The notes under the pieces: generated by a model | The model's database searches: none | The model's input: only the letters and a program-made list of their open reading frames with translations | Told to the model about the DNA's origin: nothing | Shown here: positions 1 through 8,194 of the stretch, piece by piece | Layout of the letters: each line of letters opens with the position of its first letter | Position numbering within the stretch: the first letter of the stretch is position 1 | Made by a program: the position numbers and the translations under genes | From: Caldicoprobacter guelmensis | GTDB taxonomy: Bacteria > Bacillota > Clostridia > Caldicoprobacterales > Caldicoprobacteraceae | Direction: 5' to 3' | DNA: 64,000 nucleotides | NCBI RefSeq assembly: GCF_016908415.1 | Contig: NZ_JAFBDW010000002.1 | Coordinates: 62,001 to 126,000 of the forward strand

Positions 1-768
1 GAAAAAGAAAAGCCTGCACACCATGTAAAAAAATATTATATTCAAGAAAAATCCAGCACTGTTGGGATCGGCCACTGTCCCTATTATACGGCGGTATTTG
101 TAGAGGGCATCGATGTGAAGTTCGTGGGTGTACAAAAAAGAGATATTTCCGTTAAAGTGAAAGAGGTTGAAAAACTGGTAGAAGCAAAAGAGAATAAAAA
201 CAAAGGAAAAAAATATAAAGGAGTTGAAAAAGTTCTGGATGTCTTTTTTTGAAGCACTGAAGGTGATAGTATTCACCACCGCCACCACAATGCCGTATTC
301 TATAAAACGCGCTATTTCAAAAAAATCTCGCACAGAGGGGATGCAGTTGAGGAATAAAAACGAAAAAAGTATCGAAATTAATCCGTACACCACGATGAAA
401 AAAAGCAATTTTATTCCAGTAGCATTTTGTTTGAGAAAAGTGCGCGGATCTTCGTAAAGCAACCTTATTAAAAGCAAAGCTAACATAATCTCGTCAAAGC
501 GTATGCTGGGGAGCGTAGTCACAACAAAAACCGGCGGTGAGAGGATAAGCAATCCTGTGAATACAGAGAGCGCAGCAAATTTGCCGACACGCCAGGCAAC
601 AAATACCACCAAAAATGCAGTTACTGCAAATACTGCCATATGCAGCATAACATTTGGGTTATTTCTTTGCAAAAATTTGCCCGTCAAAATCAAATCAAGG
701 AGTACAACTGTCATAAAAAGAGAATATCTTGTGTCATTTTCCTCTAAAGCGGTACAATACATAAGCAC
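1..768 (-). CDS. O-antigen polymerase/ligase-like membrane protein (3' end off window)
   Basis: The minus strand is open from position 858 to the window edge. It encodes a very hydrophobic protein with several membrane segments and the motif RIIGTVADPNSAGFFLNII near its truncated end, typical of Wzy/O-antigen ligase proteins that polymerise or attach polysaccharide at the membrane. An earlier segment, LPSIRFDEIMLALLLIRLL, also fits the family. I placed the start at GTG 768 because a GGAAGG ribosome site lies 11 bases before it. GTG 777 and ATG 858 are in frame; ATG 858 has no clear ribosome site. The C-terminus is missing. The gene is divergent from the glycosyltransferase and probably belongs to the same polysaccharide locus. 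Family assignment is good; the substrate is unknown. Confidence 0.72.
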   Translation of the reverse strand, partial: MLMYCTALEENDTRYSLFMTVVLLDLILTGKFLQRNNPNVMLHMAVFAVTAFLVVFVAWRVGKFAALSVFTGLLILSPPVFVVTTLPSIRFDEIMLALLLIRLLYEDPRTFLKQNATGIKLLFFIVVYGLISILFSFLFLNCIPSVRDFFEIARFIEYGIVVAVVNTITFSASKKDIQNFFNSFIFFSFVFILFCFYQFFNLFHFNGNISFLYTHELHIDALYKYRRIIGTVADPNSAGFFLNIIFFYMVCRLFFF

Positions 769-990
769 TTGTTTCACCGCCTTCCTTTTCGTAAATAACC
801 GCAGCCCAAATATCTTTCCGTATTTTATCACGCAGCTACAATTTTTGTAAAGGTTCATTGTAAAATTAAAATGCAACTCCCCAAAATTCATAGCCCTCAT
901 TAAATTGATGAGGTATAAACCATGATTCATTCTAAAGTAGCGAGGAAATGTGAGAAAGGAGATACACAAAACTTCCTTGTCCTATTGTTG

Positions 991-1019
991 TTTACATTAT
1001 CTTACTTCTGTGATAACAT
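991..1019 (+). promoter_or_regulatory. Candidate promoter of the polysaccharide cassette
   Basis: TTTACA (991-996), 17 bases, TAACAT (1014-1019), about 100 bases upstream of the glycosyltransferase start. Together with a small hairpin near 895-918 (CCTCAT/ATGAGG) this is all I see in the 769-1119 gap. The -10 is not close to consensus. Confidence 0.4.
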
Positions 1020-1119
1020 AATGGTATAAAGCGAGAAATGTAAATGTAGGATTTGGGTCAATCTCATGTAAATAAAAGGAAATGGTAGAAGATATTTGTT
1101 GATGGAGAGGTAATGAGAG

Positions 1120-2250
1120 ATGGGAAATAGTATAATTTGCCATATTACGTCTGCGCATCCTCCATATGATGACCGTATATTTCATAAAGAGTGTAAAACT
1201 TTAGCTGGGAATGGGTATAAAGTTGTTTTAATTGCACCCCATGATAAAGATGAAGTGGTTGAAGGAGTTAAAATTAAAGCGATACCAAAACCTAAAAATC
1301 GTAAAGAGAGAATATTAAAAATTACATTACAAGTTTATAAGTCGGCATTACGAGAAAATGCAGAAGTTTACCATTTTCATGATCCTGAATTAATACCTGC
1401 AGGAATAATGTTGAGATTCCATGGCAAAAAAGTTATTTATGATGTACATGAGGATGTGCCAAGGCAAATTATGAGTAAGGAATGGATACCTAAATATTTA
1501 AGAGGAATGGTAGCAGGTGTAATGGGTATGATTGAAGCATTAGCTTCAAAAATTATTGATGGTATAGTGGCAGCTACACCTGCTATTGCTAAGCGTTTTC
1601 CAAAGTTTAAAACTACAGTGGTTCAAAATTTTCCTATTGTTAGTGAGTTTGTTTTGGGCGAATCCATTCCTTATCAAAATCGTCCGGCGAAAGTCGTATA
1701 TATAGGTGGAATCTCGATTATAAGAGGTATAAAAGAAATGATTAAAGCTGTTGAATTAGTAGCCAAAAAGGTGGATGTGCGTCTTGTCCTTGCTGGTAGT
1801 TTTTCACCACCTAGTTTAAAGGATGAAATAGAGAATCTAGAAGGATGGCAATATGTAAATTTTTTGGGTTGGCAGAATAGGGAGTCAATAGCACGATTAC
1901 TTGGGGAGGCAAGAGTAGGTTTAGTCGTTTTACATCCTATACCTAACTACGTTGAAGCATGGCCGGTAAAATTGTTTGAATATATGGCTGTTGGGCTTCC
2001 TGTGATTGTATCTGATTTTCCGTTGTGGCGTGAAATTATAGAGTGTACAGGATGTGGGATTTTAGTGAACCCGCTGAAACCTAAAGAAATTGCGGATGCC
2101 ATAAAATGGATTTTGGAGCATCCTGAAGAAGCCGAAAAAATGGGACATAGGGGAAGAGAGGCTGTATTGAATAAATATAATTGGCAAGTTGAGGGAAATA
2201 AACTATTAGAGTTTTATAGAAGGATTTTAAAAGAGGAGGTTGCAGTTTGA
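1120..2250 (+). CDS. Glycosyltransferase family 4 protein
   Basis: A 376-residue GT-B fold glycosyltransferase that should transfer a sugar from a nucleotide-sugar donor to a growing surface glycan. The N-terminal half has ITSAHPPYDDRIFHKE and YHFHDPELIPAG, common at the acceptor side of GT4 enzymes. The C-terminal half has VVYIGGISIIRGI and the donor-binding stretch KLFEYMAVGLPVIVSDF with the E-x7-E arrangement. No membrane segment. A GGAGAGG ribosome site precedes the ATG. The next gene starts immediately after its stop codon, so the three genes 1120-4025 form one transcription unit. AT-rich compared with the rnf genes downstream, suggesting acquisition by transfer. The sugar is not predictable. 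Confidence 0.88.
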   Translation: MGNSIICHITSAHPPYDDRIFHKECKTLAGNGYKVVLIAPHDKDEVVEGVKIKAIPKPKNRKERILKITLQVYKSALRENAEVYHFHDPELIPAGIMLRFHGKKVIYDVHEDVPRQIMSKEWIPKYLRGMVAGVMGMIEALASKIIDGIVAATPAIAKRFPKFKTTVVQNFPIVSEFVLGESIPYQNRPAKVVYIGGISIIRGIKEMIKAVELVAKKVDVRLVLAGSFSPPSLKDEIENLEGWQYVNFLGWQNRESIARLLGEARVGLVVLHPIPNYVEAWPVKLFEYMAVGLPVIVSDFPLWREIIECTGCGILVNPLKPKEIADAIKWILEHPEEAEKMGHRGREAVLNKYNWQVEGNKLLEFYRRILKEEVAV

Positions 2251-3219
2251 GTGGAAATAAAAGAAATAAAAAAAGAAAATGAGATAGAAGAATATAGAAA
2301 GCTCGCTTCTAGCTATGGGTCAATATTTAATACATATGAGTGGTTAAAAATATTTAATAATATTGTTCTCTATGGTATTTATGATAAAGGAGGTAATTTG
2401 ATAGGTGGTTTTCATTTATACGAAGAAAAAAGAATTGGGCTTACAATTTATCGTAATCCGCCATTTACTCCATTTGTTGGACCATTCTTTAAAATAGATG
2501 CTCATAATCCAGTAAATGTCTTGAATAAATATAGAGAAATTCTTTCTGTAGTTGCTGAGTTTTTAGAGCAATTGGATTATTCCATAATTTCTATTTCTCT
2601 TGGAAGAAATATTATGGATACTTTACCTTTTATATGGAAAAGATTTAAAGTTGTTCCTGGTTATACATATATTTTAGATTTGAAAAAGTCGGTCGATGAT
2701 CTTTATAACCGAATGTCAGTTGAAAGAAGAAATGATATAAACAAGGCTATTAAAGATAATTTAGCTGTACGGAAGATTGATGATTATAATATTGTAAAAT
2801 CGTTGGTATTGAAGACCTTTTCTCGTCAAAAAAAAGATGTTGATAACAAATACTATTTGGATAAAATACTTTTTAGTTTCGCAAACGATAATAATTCTTT
2901 TGCTTTTGCAACTTTTAAGGAAGAAATACCTATTGCAAGCGCTTTTTGTGTGTATGATAGAACAACTGCATATTACTTGTTAGGCGGTTATGACCATGAA
3001 TTTAAACATCATGGAGCTGGCGCTTTAGCAGTGTGGGAAGCTATAAAGTGTTCTAAGGAGCTCGGTTTAAAATATTTTGACTTTGAAGGTTCAATGATAC
3101 CACAAATAGAAAGATATTTCAGAGGTTTTGGTGGAGAATTAACGGCGTATTTTAGAATAAATAGAGCATGGTTACCTTTAGAGGTGATTCTCAAGTGTTA
3201 TAGAAGGGAGTTATTCTGA
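2251..3219 (+). CDS. FemAB-like N-acyltransferase
   Basis: A 322-residue protein of the FemAB/GNAT-like superfamily, which transfers aminoacyl or other acyl groups to cell-wall precursors or glycan amino sugars. Signs are the central MSVERRNDINKAIK stretch, typical of FemAB-like domains where a basic helix packs at the tRNA/substrate side, and the C-terminal GGYDHEFKHHGAGALAVWEA followed by FDFEGSMIPQIERYFRGFG, the classical acyl-acceptor half. It starts with GTG directly after the stop of the glycosyltransferase, with GAGGAGG 12 bases before. It overlaps the next start by one base. In this context it more likely decorates a surface polysaccharide than builds interpeptide bridges, which is inference. 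Confidence 0.8.
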   Translation: MEIKEIKKENEIEEYRKLASSYGSIFNTYEWLKIFNNIVLYGIYDKGGNLIGGFHLYEEKRIGLTIYRNPPFTPFVGPFFKIDAHNPVNVLNKYREILSVVAEFLEQLDYSIISISLGRNIMDTLPFIWKRFKVVPGYTYILDLKKSVDDLYNRMSVERRNDINKAIKDNLAVRKIDDYNIVKSLVLKTFSRQKKDVDNKYYLDKILFSFANDNNSFAFATFKEEIPIASAFCVYDRTTAYYLLGGYDHEFKHHGAGALAVWEAIKCSKELGLKYFDFEGSMIPQIERYFRGFGGELTAYFRINRAWLPLEVILKCYRRELF

Positions 3220-4025
3220 TGAAAGTTATAGTTACTCACGATGTAGATCATATCAGGGTTTTTGAGCACAAGAACGATTTGATAATTCCTAAATTCTGGA
3301 TTAGGAGCTTTATTGAATTTGGTTTAGGTTATATAGCCTATAGAGAAGTGAAAAATAGGCTTAAAGAGTTTATTCATAATAAGTGGCATAATCTTGAAGA
3401 ACTTATAAAATTTGATAAAGAAAACAGAGTTCCTTCAACATTTTTTGTTGCGGTTTCAAAAGGAAGGAATCTTGCTTATTCTTTAAGTGACGCAGAATTT
3501 TGGATTAAAAAGATAATAAATGAAGGATTTAAAGTGGGAGTTCATGGAATCTCTTTTGAAGATTATGATGGTATTAAAAGTGAACATGAAATTTTCAAGA
3601 AAGTATCTGGTTTAGAGAAATTTGGAATAAGGATGCATTATTTAAAAGTTACCAATAAGACCTTGGATATGTTGAATAAAGTTGGTTATCTGTATGATTC
3701 TTCAATTTATGAGTTAGCCAATCCTTTTAAAGTGGGCGATTTATGGGAATTCCCTTTGTCTTTAATGGATGGGTATATAATCAACAAAAACTCTCGCTAT
3801 CAAAATCAAAATTTAGAGCAGGTGAAAGACACAACTAAAGAAATTATAGAAAAAGCTATTACATGTAATTTAAAGTATTTTACAATCTTATTTCATGATA
3901 GGTATTTTAGTGAAAGTTTCTTGACATGGAGAGAGTGGTACGTTTGGTTAATAGAATATTTAAGAGAAAATAGGGTTGAATTTATTACGTTTGAGGAAGC
4001 TATAAAAGAATTGAGGGAAACCTAA
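3219..4025 (+). CDS. Polysaccharide deacetylase-like protein
   Basis: A 268-residue protein with a NodB-like metal-binding opening (VTHDVDHIRV, giving the paired Asp residues) and a later VGVHGISFEDYDGI segment carrying the His expected of the HxxxH metal site, plus a C-terminal LFHDRYF. These fit a carbohydrate esterase 4-type deacetylase acting on N-acetylated sugars. It has no signal peptide, so a cytoplasmic glycan precursor is a likely substrate. ATG overlaps the TGA of the FemAB-like gene (TGATG), so the two are translationally coupled. Last intact gene of the cassette. Confidence 0.72.
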   Translation: MKVIVTHDVDHIRVFEHKNDLIIPKFWIRSFIEFGLGYIAYREVKNRLKEFIHNKWHNLEELIKFDKENRVPSTFFVAVSKGRNLAYSLSDAEFWIKKIINEGFKVGVHGISFEDYDGIKSEHEIFKKVSGLEKFGIRMHYLKVTNKTLDMLNKVGYLYDSSIYELANPFKVGDLWEFPLSLMDGYIINKNSRYQNQNLEQVKDTTKEIIEKAITCNLKYFTILFHDRYFSESFLTWREWYVWLIEYLRENRVEFITFEEAIKELRET

Positions 4026-4038
4026 CTTAATGTGACTG

Positions 4039-4275
4039 ATTGTTGTTTACTCCCTTTTGTTGACATTGTTGGCAAATACCATCCCCACGCCGGCGTTTGC
4101 GGGAGGGAGTTATCAGCGTATAGTCGGCAATGACAGATATGAAAACATCGGCAGCTATAAGCCGAATTGGTTGGGAGACTGCCGATACCGCAATAATTGC
4201 CCGTAGCGATGATTTTCGGATGCCTGTTTGATGGTTCACTGGCATATAAGCTGAATGTTTTGCTTCTGATTACCA
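4039..4275 (+). pseudogene. Remnant of a cell-wall-binding repeat 2 (CWB2) surface protein
   Basis: Three frames joined by two frameshifts read as one exported protein. First a signal-peptide tail ending IPTPAFA, then RIVGNDRYE; after a shift near 4144, TSAAISRIGWETADTAIIAR; after a second shift near 4217, DGSLAYKLN. This matches the order of a CWB2 (PF04122) repeat, which anchors clostridial surface proteins to wall polysaccharide. The start codon and nearly all of the gene are gone; an in-frame stop lies at 4033. Minus-strand ORFs over this stretch are chance. Confidence 0.72.
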
Positions 4276-4284
4276 AAAGGATAA

Positions 4285-4398
4285 TATACTGCCTGGTTTG
4301 GCGCCCTGCTGTATTTTGCGCTTGTTTACCTTTTCAGGGTTGAAGAGGTCAAGTGGCTTATAGACATGGTTAAAAGACGTTTGGGAATTTCTGGATAA
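4285..4398 (+). pseudogene. C-terminal fragment of a polysaccharide flippase-like membrane protein
   Basis: An open frame after a stop at 4282-4284 reads TAWFGALLYFALVYLFRVEE and ends VKRRLGISG before TAA. A last membrane helix followed by a short basic tail is how Wzx/PST-type oligosaccharide flippases end. There is no start codon and only 37 codons remain. Its place next to the polysaccharide genes supports decay of a former flippase. Assignment rests on a short segment. Confidence 0.45.
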
Positions 4399-4419
4399 CA
4401 ACGAGTCTGAAATTACCGG

Positions 4420-4448
4420 TTGACAATTTTACATGAAGCGAATATAAT
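4420..4448 (+). promoter_or_regulatory. Consensus SigA promoter for tRNA-Leu
   Basis: TTGACA (4420-4425), 17-base spacer, TATAAT (4443-4448): both hexamers match the consensus. The tRNA begins 50 bases after the -10. Confidence 0.9.
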
Positions 4449-4497
4449 ATTCTTTGCAAACCGATAAAGGTTGTTACAAACAGATAGCCTTTAGTGT

Positions 4498-4585
4498 GCG
4501 GAAGTGGCGGAACTGGCAGACGCGGTAGTTTGAGGGGCTGCTGCTCGTTAAGAGCGTAAGGGTTCGAGTCCCTTCTTCCGCACCA
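4498..4585 (+). tRNA. tRNA-Leu (anticodon GAG)
   Basis: An 88-base class II tRNA with a long variable arm. Acceptor GCGGAAG pairs with CTTCCGC, the T-arm has GGTTCGAGTCC, and CCA is encoded. The anticodon stem GTAGT/GCTGC encloses a loop TTGAGGG, giving GAG for CUU/CUC codons. Confidence 0.93.
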
Positions 4586-4590
4586 GAGTG

Positions 4591-4630
4591 AAAGCCTCGC
4601 TTGATTTATAGCGGGGCTTTAAATTTTTTT
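4591..4630 (+). terminator. Rho-independent terminator after tRNA-Leu
   Basis: Stem AAAGCCTCGCT / AGCGGGGCTTT with one G-U pair, followed by AAATTTTTTTT. Confidence 0.88.
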
Positions 4631-4766
4631 TGGCGAATTATTTTCTCGCTCCGTCAAATACTAAACCTGTGTCAATGACTTGTTTATACCCATCAGGAGG
4701 TTGGATTGATGACTGGTATATATCTCGGTATGGTGGTTTATTTCATACTGTACCCAGGAGGAAGGA

Positions 4767-6059
4767 ATGGTGATAAAGCGCAGCATAGCGTGTATACTGC
4801 TTTTTGCGTGTATATTTTTTTATTCGAGCGGTGTGTACCCTGTTCAAGGTAATTGTTCGAGCAATATAGCTTATAGCGATTTAACGGGCTCTAGAATAAA
4901 TTTTAAACTTCAAAATGTATTTCAAAAATCTGATATAGGTGTGATGGAGGTTGGCCATTATATTGAAGGTTTTTCCCTTGCCTCTAGAGTACCTCACAGA
5001 GTATCCCCCTCTACTGCTGCAAGGGCGGCTGTGGTGATGGAGGTTTCCAGCAAGAGAGTGCTATACGCCAAAAACCAGCATATGAAGCTACCCATGGCCA
5101 GTACCACCAAAATCATGACGGCCATATTGGCCATAGAAATGGGCAATCTTGACGATGTGGTAGTAGTTTCACCTAGAGCGGTGGGGGTGGAAGGTTCGTC
5201 CCTCTACCTAGCAAAGGGAGAAAGGCTTACCCTGGAGCAGCTTCTCTACGGCCTTATGCTTCGATCGGGCAATGATGCGGCTGTTGCCATTGCCGAGCAT
5301 ATAGGCGGTAGCGTTGAAAACTTTGTGAAGCTTATGAACAGGAAAGCGGTTCAAATAGGAGCAAAGAATACCAATTTTGTCAACCCACACGGGCTGCATG
5401 ACGATATGCACTATACCACAGCCTATGACCTGGCACTTATATCAGCCTATGCTATGCAAAATCCCGTTTTTCGCACCATAGTGTCCACCAAATACAAAAA
5501 AATTCCCTGGGAAGGACGAAGCTATGATAGAGTACTCCAAAACAAGAATGCCCTGCTGTGGAGCTATGAAGGAGCTAACGGTATAAAGACGGGCTATACT
5601 AAAGTTTCCAAGAGGTGTCTTGCCTCTGCCGCATTGCGCAATGGTATGCAGCTGGTGTGCGTGGTGCTGGACTGCCAGCCATGGTTTGACGACAGTGCGG
5701 CATTGTTGGACTATGGCTTTTCAAACTTTAAACCGTATACCGTGATTTCAAAAGAGCAGGTTATGGGGTATATCCCAGTTAAGGATGGGTATGAGGTACA
5801 GGTGGCAGCTATATGCAGAGAGGAGATAGTTTTGCCGGTAAAAGAAGGGGAGGAAAAGGGAATATTAGTGGAGGTTAAGTTGCCAGATTATCTAAAGGCT
5901 CCGGTGAAGGCTGATACCAAGGTGGGGTATGTGAAGGTGACTTTGGGCGATGAGGTAAGCATAAAGAAGGACCTGTATACCGCAACCGATATCAAAGAAA
6001 ACACCATAAGGTCAAATTTGAAGAGGATAATTGACAGGTGGCTCGATATAGAATATTGA
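4767..6059 (+). CDS. dacF: D-alanyl-D-alanine carboxypeptidase (PBP5/DacF family)
   Basis: Trims the terminal D-Ala from peptidoglycan pentapeptides outside the membrane. The 430-residue protein has an N-terminal signal peptide (about residues 1-26), the active-site SxxK as MASTTKIM, the SGN motif in RSGNDAAVAIAEHIGG, and KTG in NGIKTGYTKVS. Residues about 320-410 form the beta-rich PBP5 C-terminal domain, and the end is a short helix as in low-molecular-weight PBPs. Length is normal. The start follows a strong AGGAGGAAGG site. A sporulation role (DacF/DacB-like) is possible but not shown by the sequence. Confidence 0.9.
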   Translation: MVIKRSIACILLFACIFFYSSGVYPVQGNCSSNIAYSDLTGSRINFKLQNVFQKSDIGVMEVGHYIEGFSLASRVPHRVSPSTAARAAVVMEVSSKRVLYAKNQHMKLPMASTTKIMTAILAIEMGNLDDVVVVSPRAVGVEGSSLYLAKGERLTLEQLLYGLMLRSGNDAAVAIAEHIGGSVENFVKLMNRKAVQIGAKNTNFVNPHGLHDDMHYTTAYDLALISAYAMQNPVFRTIVSTKYKKIPWEGRSYDRVLQNKNALLWSYEGANGIKTGYTKVSKRCLASAALRNGMQLVCVVLDCQPWFDDSAALLDYGFSNFKPYTVISKEQVMGYIPVKDGYEVQVAAICREEIVLPVKEGEEKGILVEVKLPDYLKAPVKADTKVGYVKVTLGDEVSIKKDLYTATDIKENTIRSNLKRIIDRWLDIEY

Positions 6060-6164
6060 TTTTTTGAAATACTTTTGAAATATTTTTGTAAAAAATAGAT
6101 GCATTTTTCCGTGAGCTGTGTTAATATAAAGATAGGTTGTACACTTTCAAAAAAGGTGGTTACA

Positions 6165-6965
6165 ATGAAAAAGGTGTTCACCACGCTTATATTGATGTTA
6201 TTTGTATGCTTGATGTTGAGCGCACCTGTCAGGGGGGAAGGGACACCTGTTAATGGGGATGTGAGTGGGGGCATATCTGGTCCTACAGATAGTGAGGTAT
6301 TAAAAGTGAAGAGTACTGGACAAAAGGTAGTAGACCTTCAGATGAGGCTCAGGGACCTGGGGTATTTTAATTATAAAGTCACGGGATACTATGGGACAGC
6401 TACAGCCGATGCTGTGCGCCTGTTTCAAGAGCAAAACGGGCTTAAAGTGGATGGTACGGTGGGACCTGAAACCAAAAAGGTGCTGTACAGCCCTAATGCC
6501 AAGCGTTATACAGTCTATCCGTCTCAGGCGTCTTCTTATCTGCCGGCTTCCCGCGGTGGTAGGACATCCTTGGGAGTGCTGGTTGATTGGTTTTCAAAAG
6601 GTCAGTATCTCTTTCCCAGGGGTGCAGTGGCAAAGGTAATAGACCTGTATACTGGCAGGTCGTTTTACATGAAGCGCACCGGTGGGACCAACCACGCGGA
6701 TTCAGAGCCGGTGACAGCGAAGGACGCCTGGACTATTAGGGAGATATGGGGTGGATGGAGCTGGGATCGCAGGCCGGTCATAGTGGAAATCGGGGGAGTG
6801 CGAGTAGCCGCTTCCATGCATGCAATGCCCCATGCCTATGATATTATCCCCAACAACGGCATGGAGGGGCATGTGTGTATCCATTTTTACAAGAGCAAAA
6901 CTCATATACATAACAGACAAGACCCCGAACATCAGGATGCTGTGATGAGGGCCGCTGGCCGATGA
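6165..6965 (+). CDS. Exported peptidoglycan-binding protein with divergent C-terminal domain
   Basis: The chosen ATG at 6165 has a GGTGG site and opens a clear signal peptide (MKKVFTTLILMLFVCLMLSA). Residues about 45-105 form a PG_binding_1 domain (VVDLQMRLRDLGYF, then GYYGTATADAVRLFQ, then DGTVGPETKKVL). The C-terminal 120 residues hold MHAMPHAYD and GHVCIHFYKSKTH, a His/Cys-rich block that recalls the SHGCIR core of YkuD L,D-transpeptidases but is not the standard motif. I infer a wall-bound enzyme of uncertain chemistry. A longer in-frame start at 6099 lacks a signal sequence and ribosome site. Confidence 0.8.
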   Translation: MKKVFTTLILMLFVCLMLSAPVRGEGTPVNGDVSGGISGPTDSEVLKVKSTGQKVVDLQMRLRDLGYFNYKVTGYYGTATADAVRLFQEQNGLKVDGTVGPETKKVLYSPNAKRYTVYPSQASSYLPASRGGRTSLGVLVDWFSKGQYLFPRGAVAKVIDLYTGRSFYMKRTGGTNHADSEPVTAKDAWTIREIWGGWSWDRRPVIVEIGGVRVAASMHAMPHAYDIIPNNGMEGHVCIHFYKSKTHIHNRQDPEHQDAVMRAAGR

Positions 6966-6985
6966 GGCCGGCTTTTATTTTTTTT
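6954..6985 (+). terminator. Terminator overlapping the stop of the peptidoglycan-binding protein
   Basis: Stem GCTGGCC / GGCCGGC with loop GATGA that contains the stop codon, then TTTTATTTTTTTT. Confidence 0.8.
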
Positions 6986-7110
6986 GGCTTATTACAAACT
7001 TATCTTGGTTGACTTGCCTGTGACCACTTTATTTTGCATAATCCTTTTTCACTGTAAAAGTTGCAGCAGGCATAAAAGGCCGCCTATTTGGTAAGATTAA
7101 TTTACGGGTG

Positions 7111-7473
7111 ATGCGAAATATGAAACGTTGGCTTAAAATTGGAATATCAGGCTTTGTGGCCGGGTTGTGCAACGGCTTTTTTGGCTCGGGAGGCGGTGCT
7201 ATTGTGGTGCCGGCCATGGTACACCTCTTGGACATGAAGGAGCACGACGCGCATGCTACTGCTTTGGCGGTTATACTTCCTTTGACGGCTATAAGTTCAT
7301 TTGTGTATTTCAAAAGCGGATTTTTTCAGTGGGATGTGGCTTGGAAAGTGGCTATTGGCGGTGCAGTAGGGGGACTTGTAGGGGCTTGGATCTTAAACAG
7401 AATTTCACCTTATTGGTTACGCAAAACCTTTGGCCTTTTCATGATCATTGCTGCTATAAGGATGATAGCATAA
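7111..7473 (+). CDS. TauE/SafE (TSUP) family permease, half-size, first
   Basis: About 120 residues with four predicted membrane helices. It has the TSUP signature GFFGSGGGAIVVPAMV and matches only one half of a usual 240-270 residue sulfite/organic-acid exporter of this family. The partner half follows one base after its stop codon, so the two probably assemble as a heteromer. GTG 7108 is an alternative start; neither has a strong ribosome site. Substrate unknown (sulfite, sulfonates and similar anions are known for the family). Confidence 0.8.
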   Translation: MRNMKRWLKIGISGFVAGLCNGFFGSGGGAIVVPAMVHLLDMKEHDAHATALAVILPLTAISSFVYFKSGFFQWDVAWKVAIGGAVGGLVGAWILNRISPYWLRKTFGLFMIIAAIRMIA

Positions 7474-7474
7474 G

Positions 7475-7828
7475 ATGCTGCTTTTTTTGATAGGGTTGTT
7501 TTTTGGAATTATCAGTGGAATGGGTATTGGGGGCGGTACTGTCCTTATCCCAGCCCTAGTGTTTTTGGCTGGGCTGTCTCAGCACGCTGCTCAAGGGATC
7601 AACTTAGTGGCATTTTTCCCAACGGCAATTTTGGCGATTTTTCTTCATGTCAAAAATGGATACATCAAGTACAGAATGGCCATTTACCTCTTCCTAGCAG
7701 GGGCTATAGGCGCATTTCTGGGAGCTGAGCTTGCTGTTATCACCTCTTCTGAAATCTTAAAGAGGCTGTTCGGGATTTTCTTATTGGTAATGGGCATTTA
7801 TGAATTTGTCCGAAGCGGGAAAAAATAA
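7475..7828 (+). CDS. TauE/SafE (TSUP) family permease, half-size, second
   Basis: 117 residues, four membrane helices, with the repeat signature GIISGMGIGGGTVLIPALV. It begins one base after the preceding half-permease stop and is its tandem paralogue. Full-size TSUP proteins contain two such repeats in one chain, so this pair looks like a natural split form rather than a frameshifted gene: both halves have complete repeats and their own start codons. Confidence 0.8.
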   Translation: MLLFLIGLFFGIISGMGIGGGTVLIPALVFLAGLSQHAAQGINLVAFFPTAILAIFLHVKNGYIKYRMAIYLFLAGAIGAFLGAELAVITSSEILKRLFGIFLLVMGIYEFVRSGKK

Positions 7829-8194
7829 CATGGTAGCTGTACGCTTGTCGAAAAAAATTGCGTATGGGGTTTTAATGGGATTGCTAAATTTATAACATGT
7901 AAAGTGTCATGAAGAAAGTCATGCATCTCTATTAAAAACATTGAGTTTTCCTTAATTTTTGTGAAATATATGTATAATACACATACTATAATGTGTAATA
8001 GTTATATAACAGCCAAAGTCGTTTAAAATGCTGTTTTCAAGCCATTTGTTAAAAAATAAACTTGTAGAGTGTATAACATTTTTGCAAAACCTGTGTTATA
8101 ATATATGATGATAAATGCAAGTTATATTGCATTATGACGGATAAAATTACATGCCATTGGCGCCATTATAAACTGTGGGAAGAAGGTGTGTGAA
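7829..8194 (+). promoter_or_regulatory. rnf upstream region with candidate promoter and Rex-like half site
   Basis: 366 bases without a gene. An extended -10 (TGTTATAAT, -10 at 8097-8102) lies about 90 bases before rnfC, with a weak -35 near 8074. At 8046-8052 TTGTTAA is followed by AAAA and a poor second arm, resembling half of a Rex operator (TTGTTAA-N4-TTAACAA). No terminator follows the TSUP genes and I recognise no riboswitch. Confidence 0.4.

Noticed and set aside
1..850. Plus-strand ORFs at the left edge (frame open 1-252, 224-457 and 503-850)
   Set aside because: They are antisense to a continuous membrane-protein frame with a clear O-antigen polymerase motif and have no recognisable content.
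4022..4276. Two minus-strand ORFs
   Set aside because: They lie opposite the CWB2 remnant, whose broken frames match a known domain; the minus ORFs match nothing.
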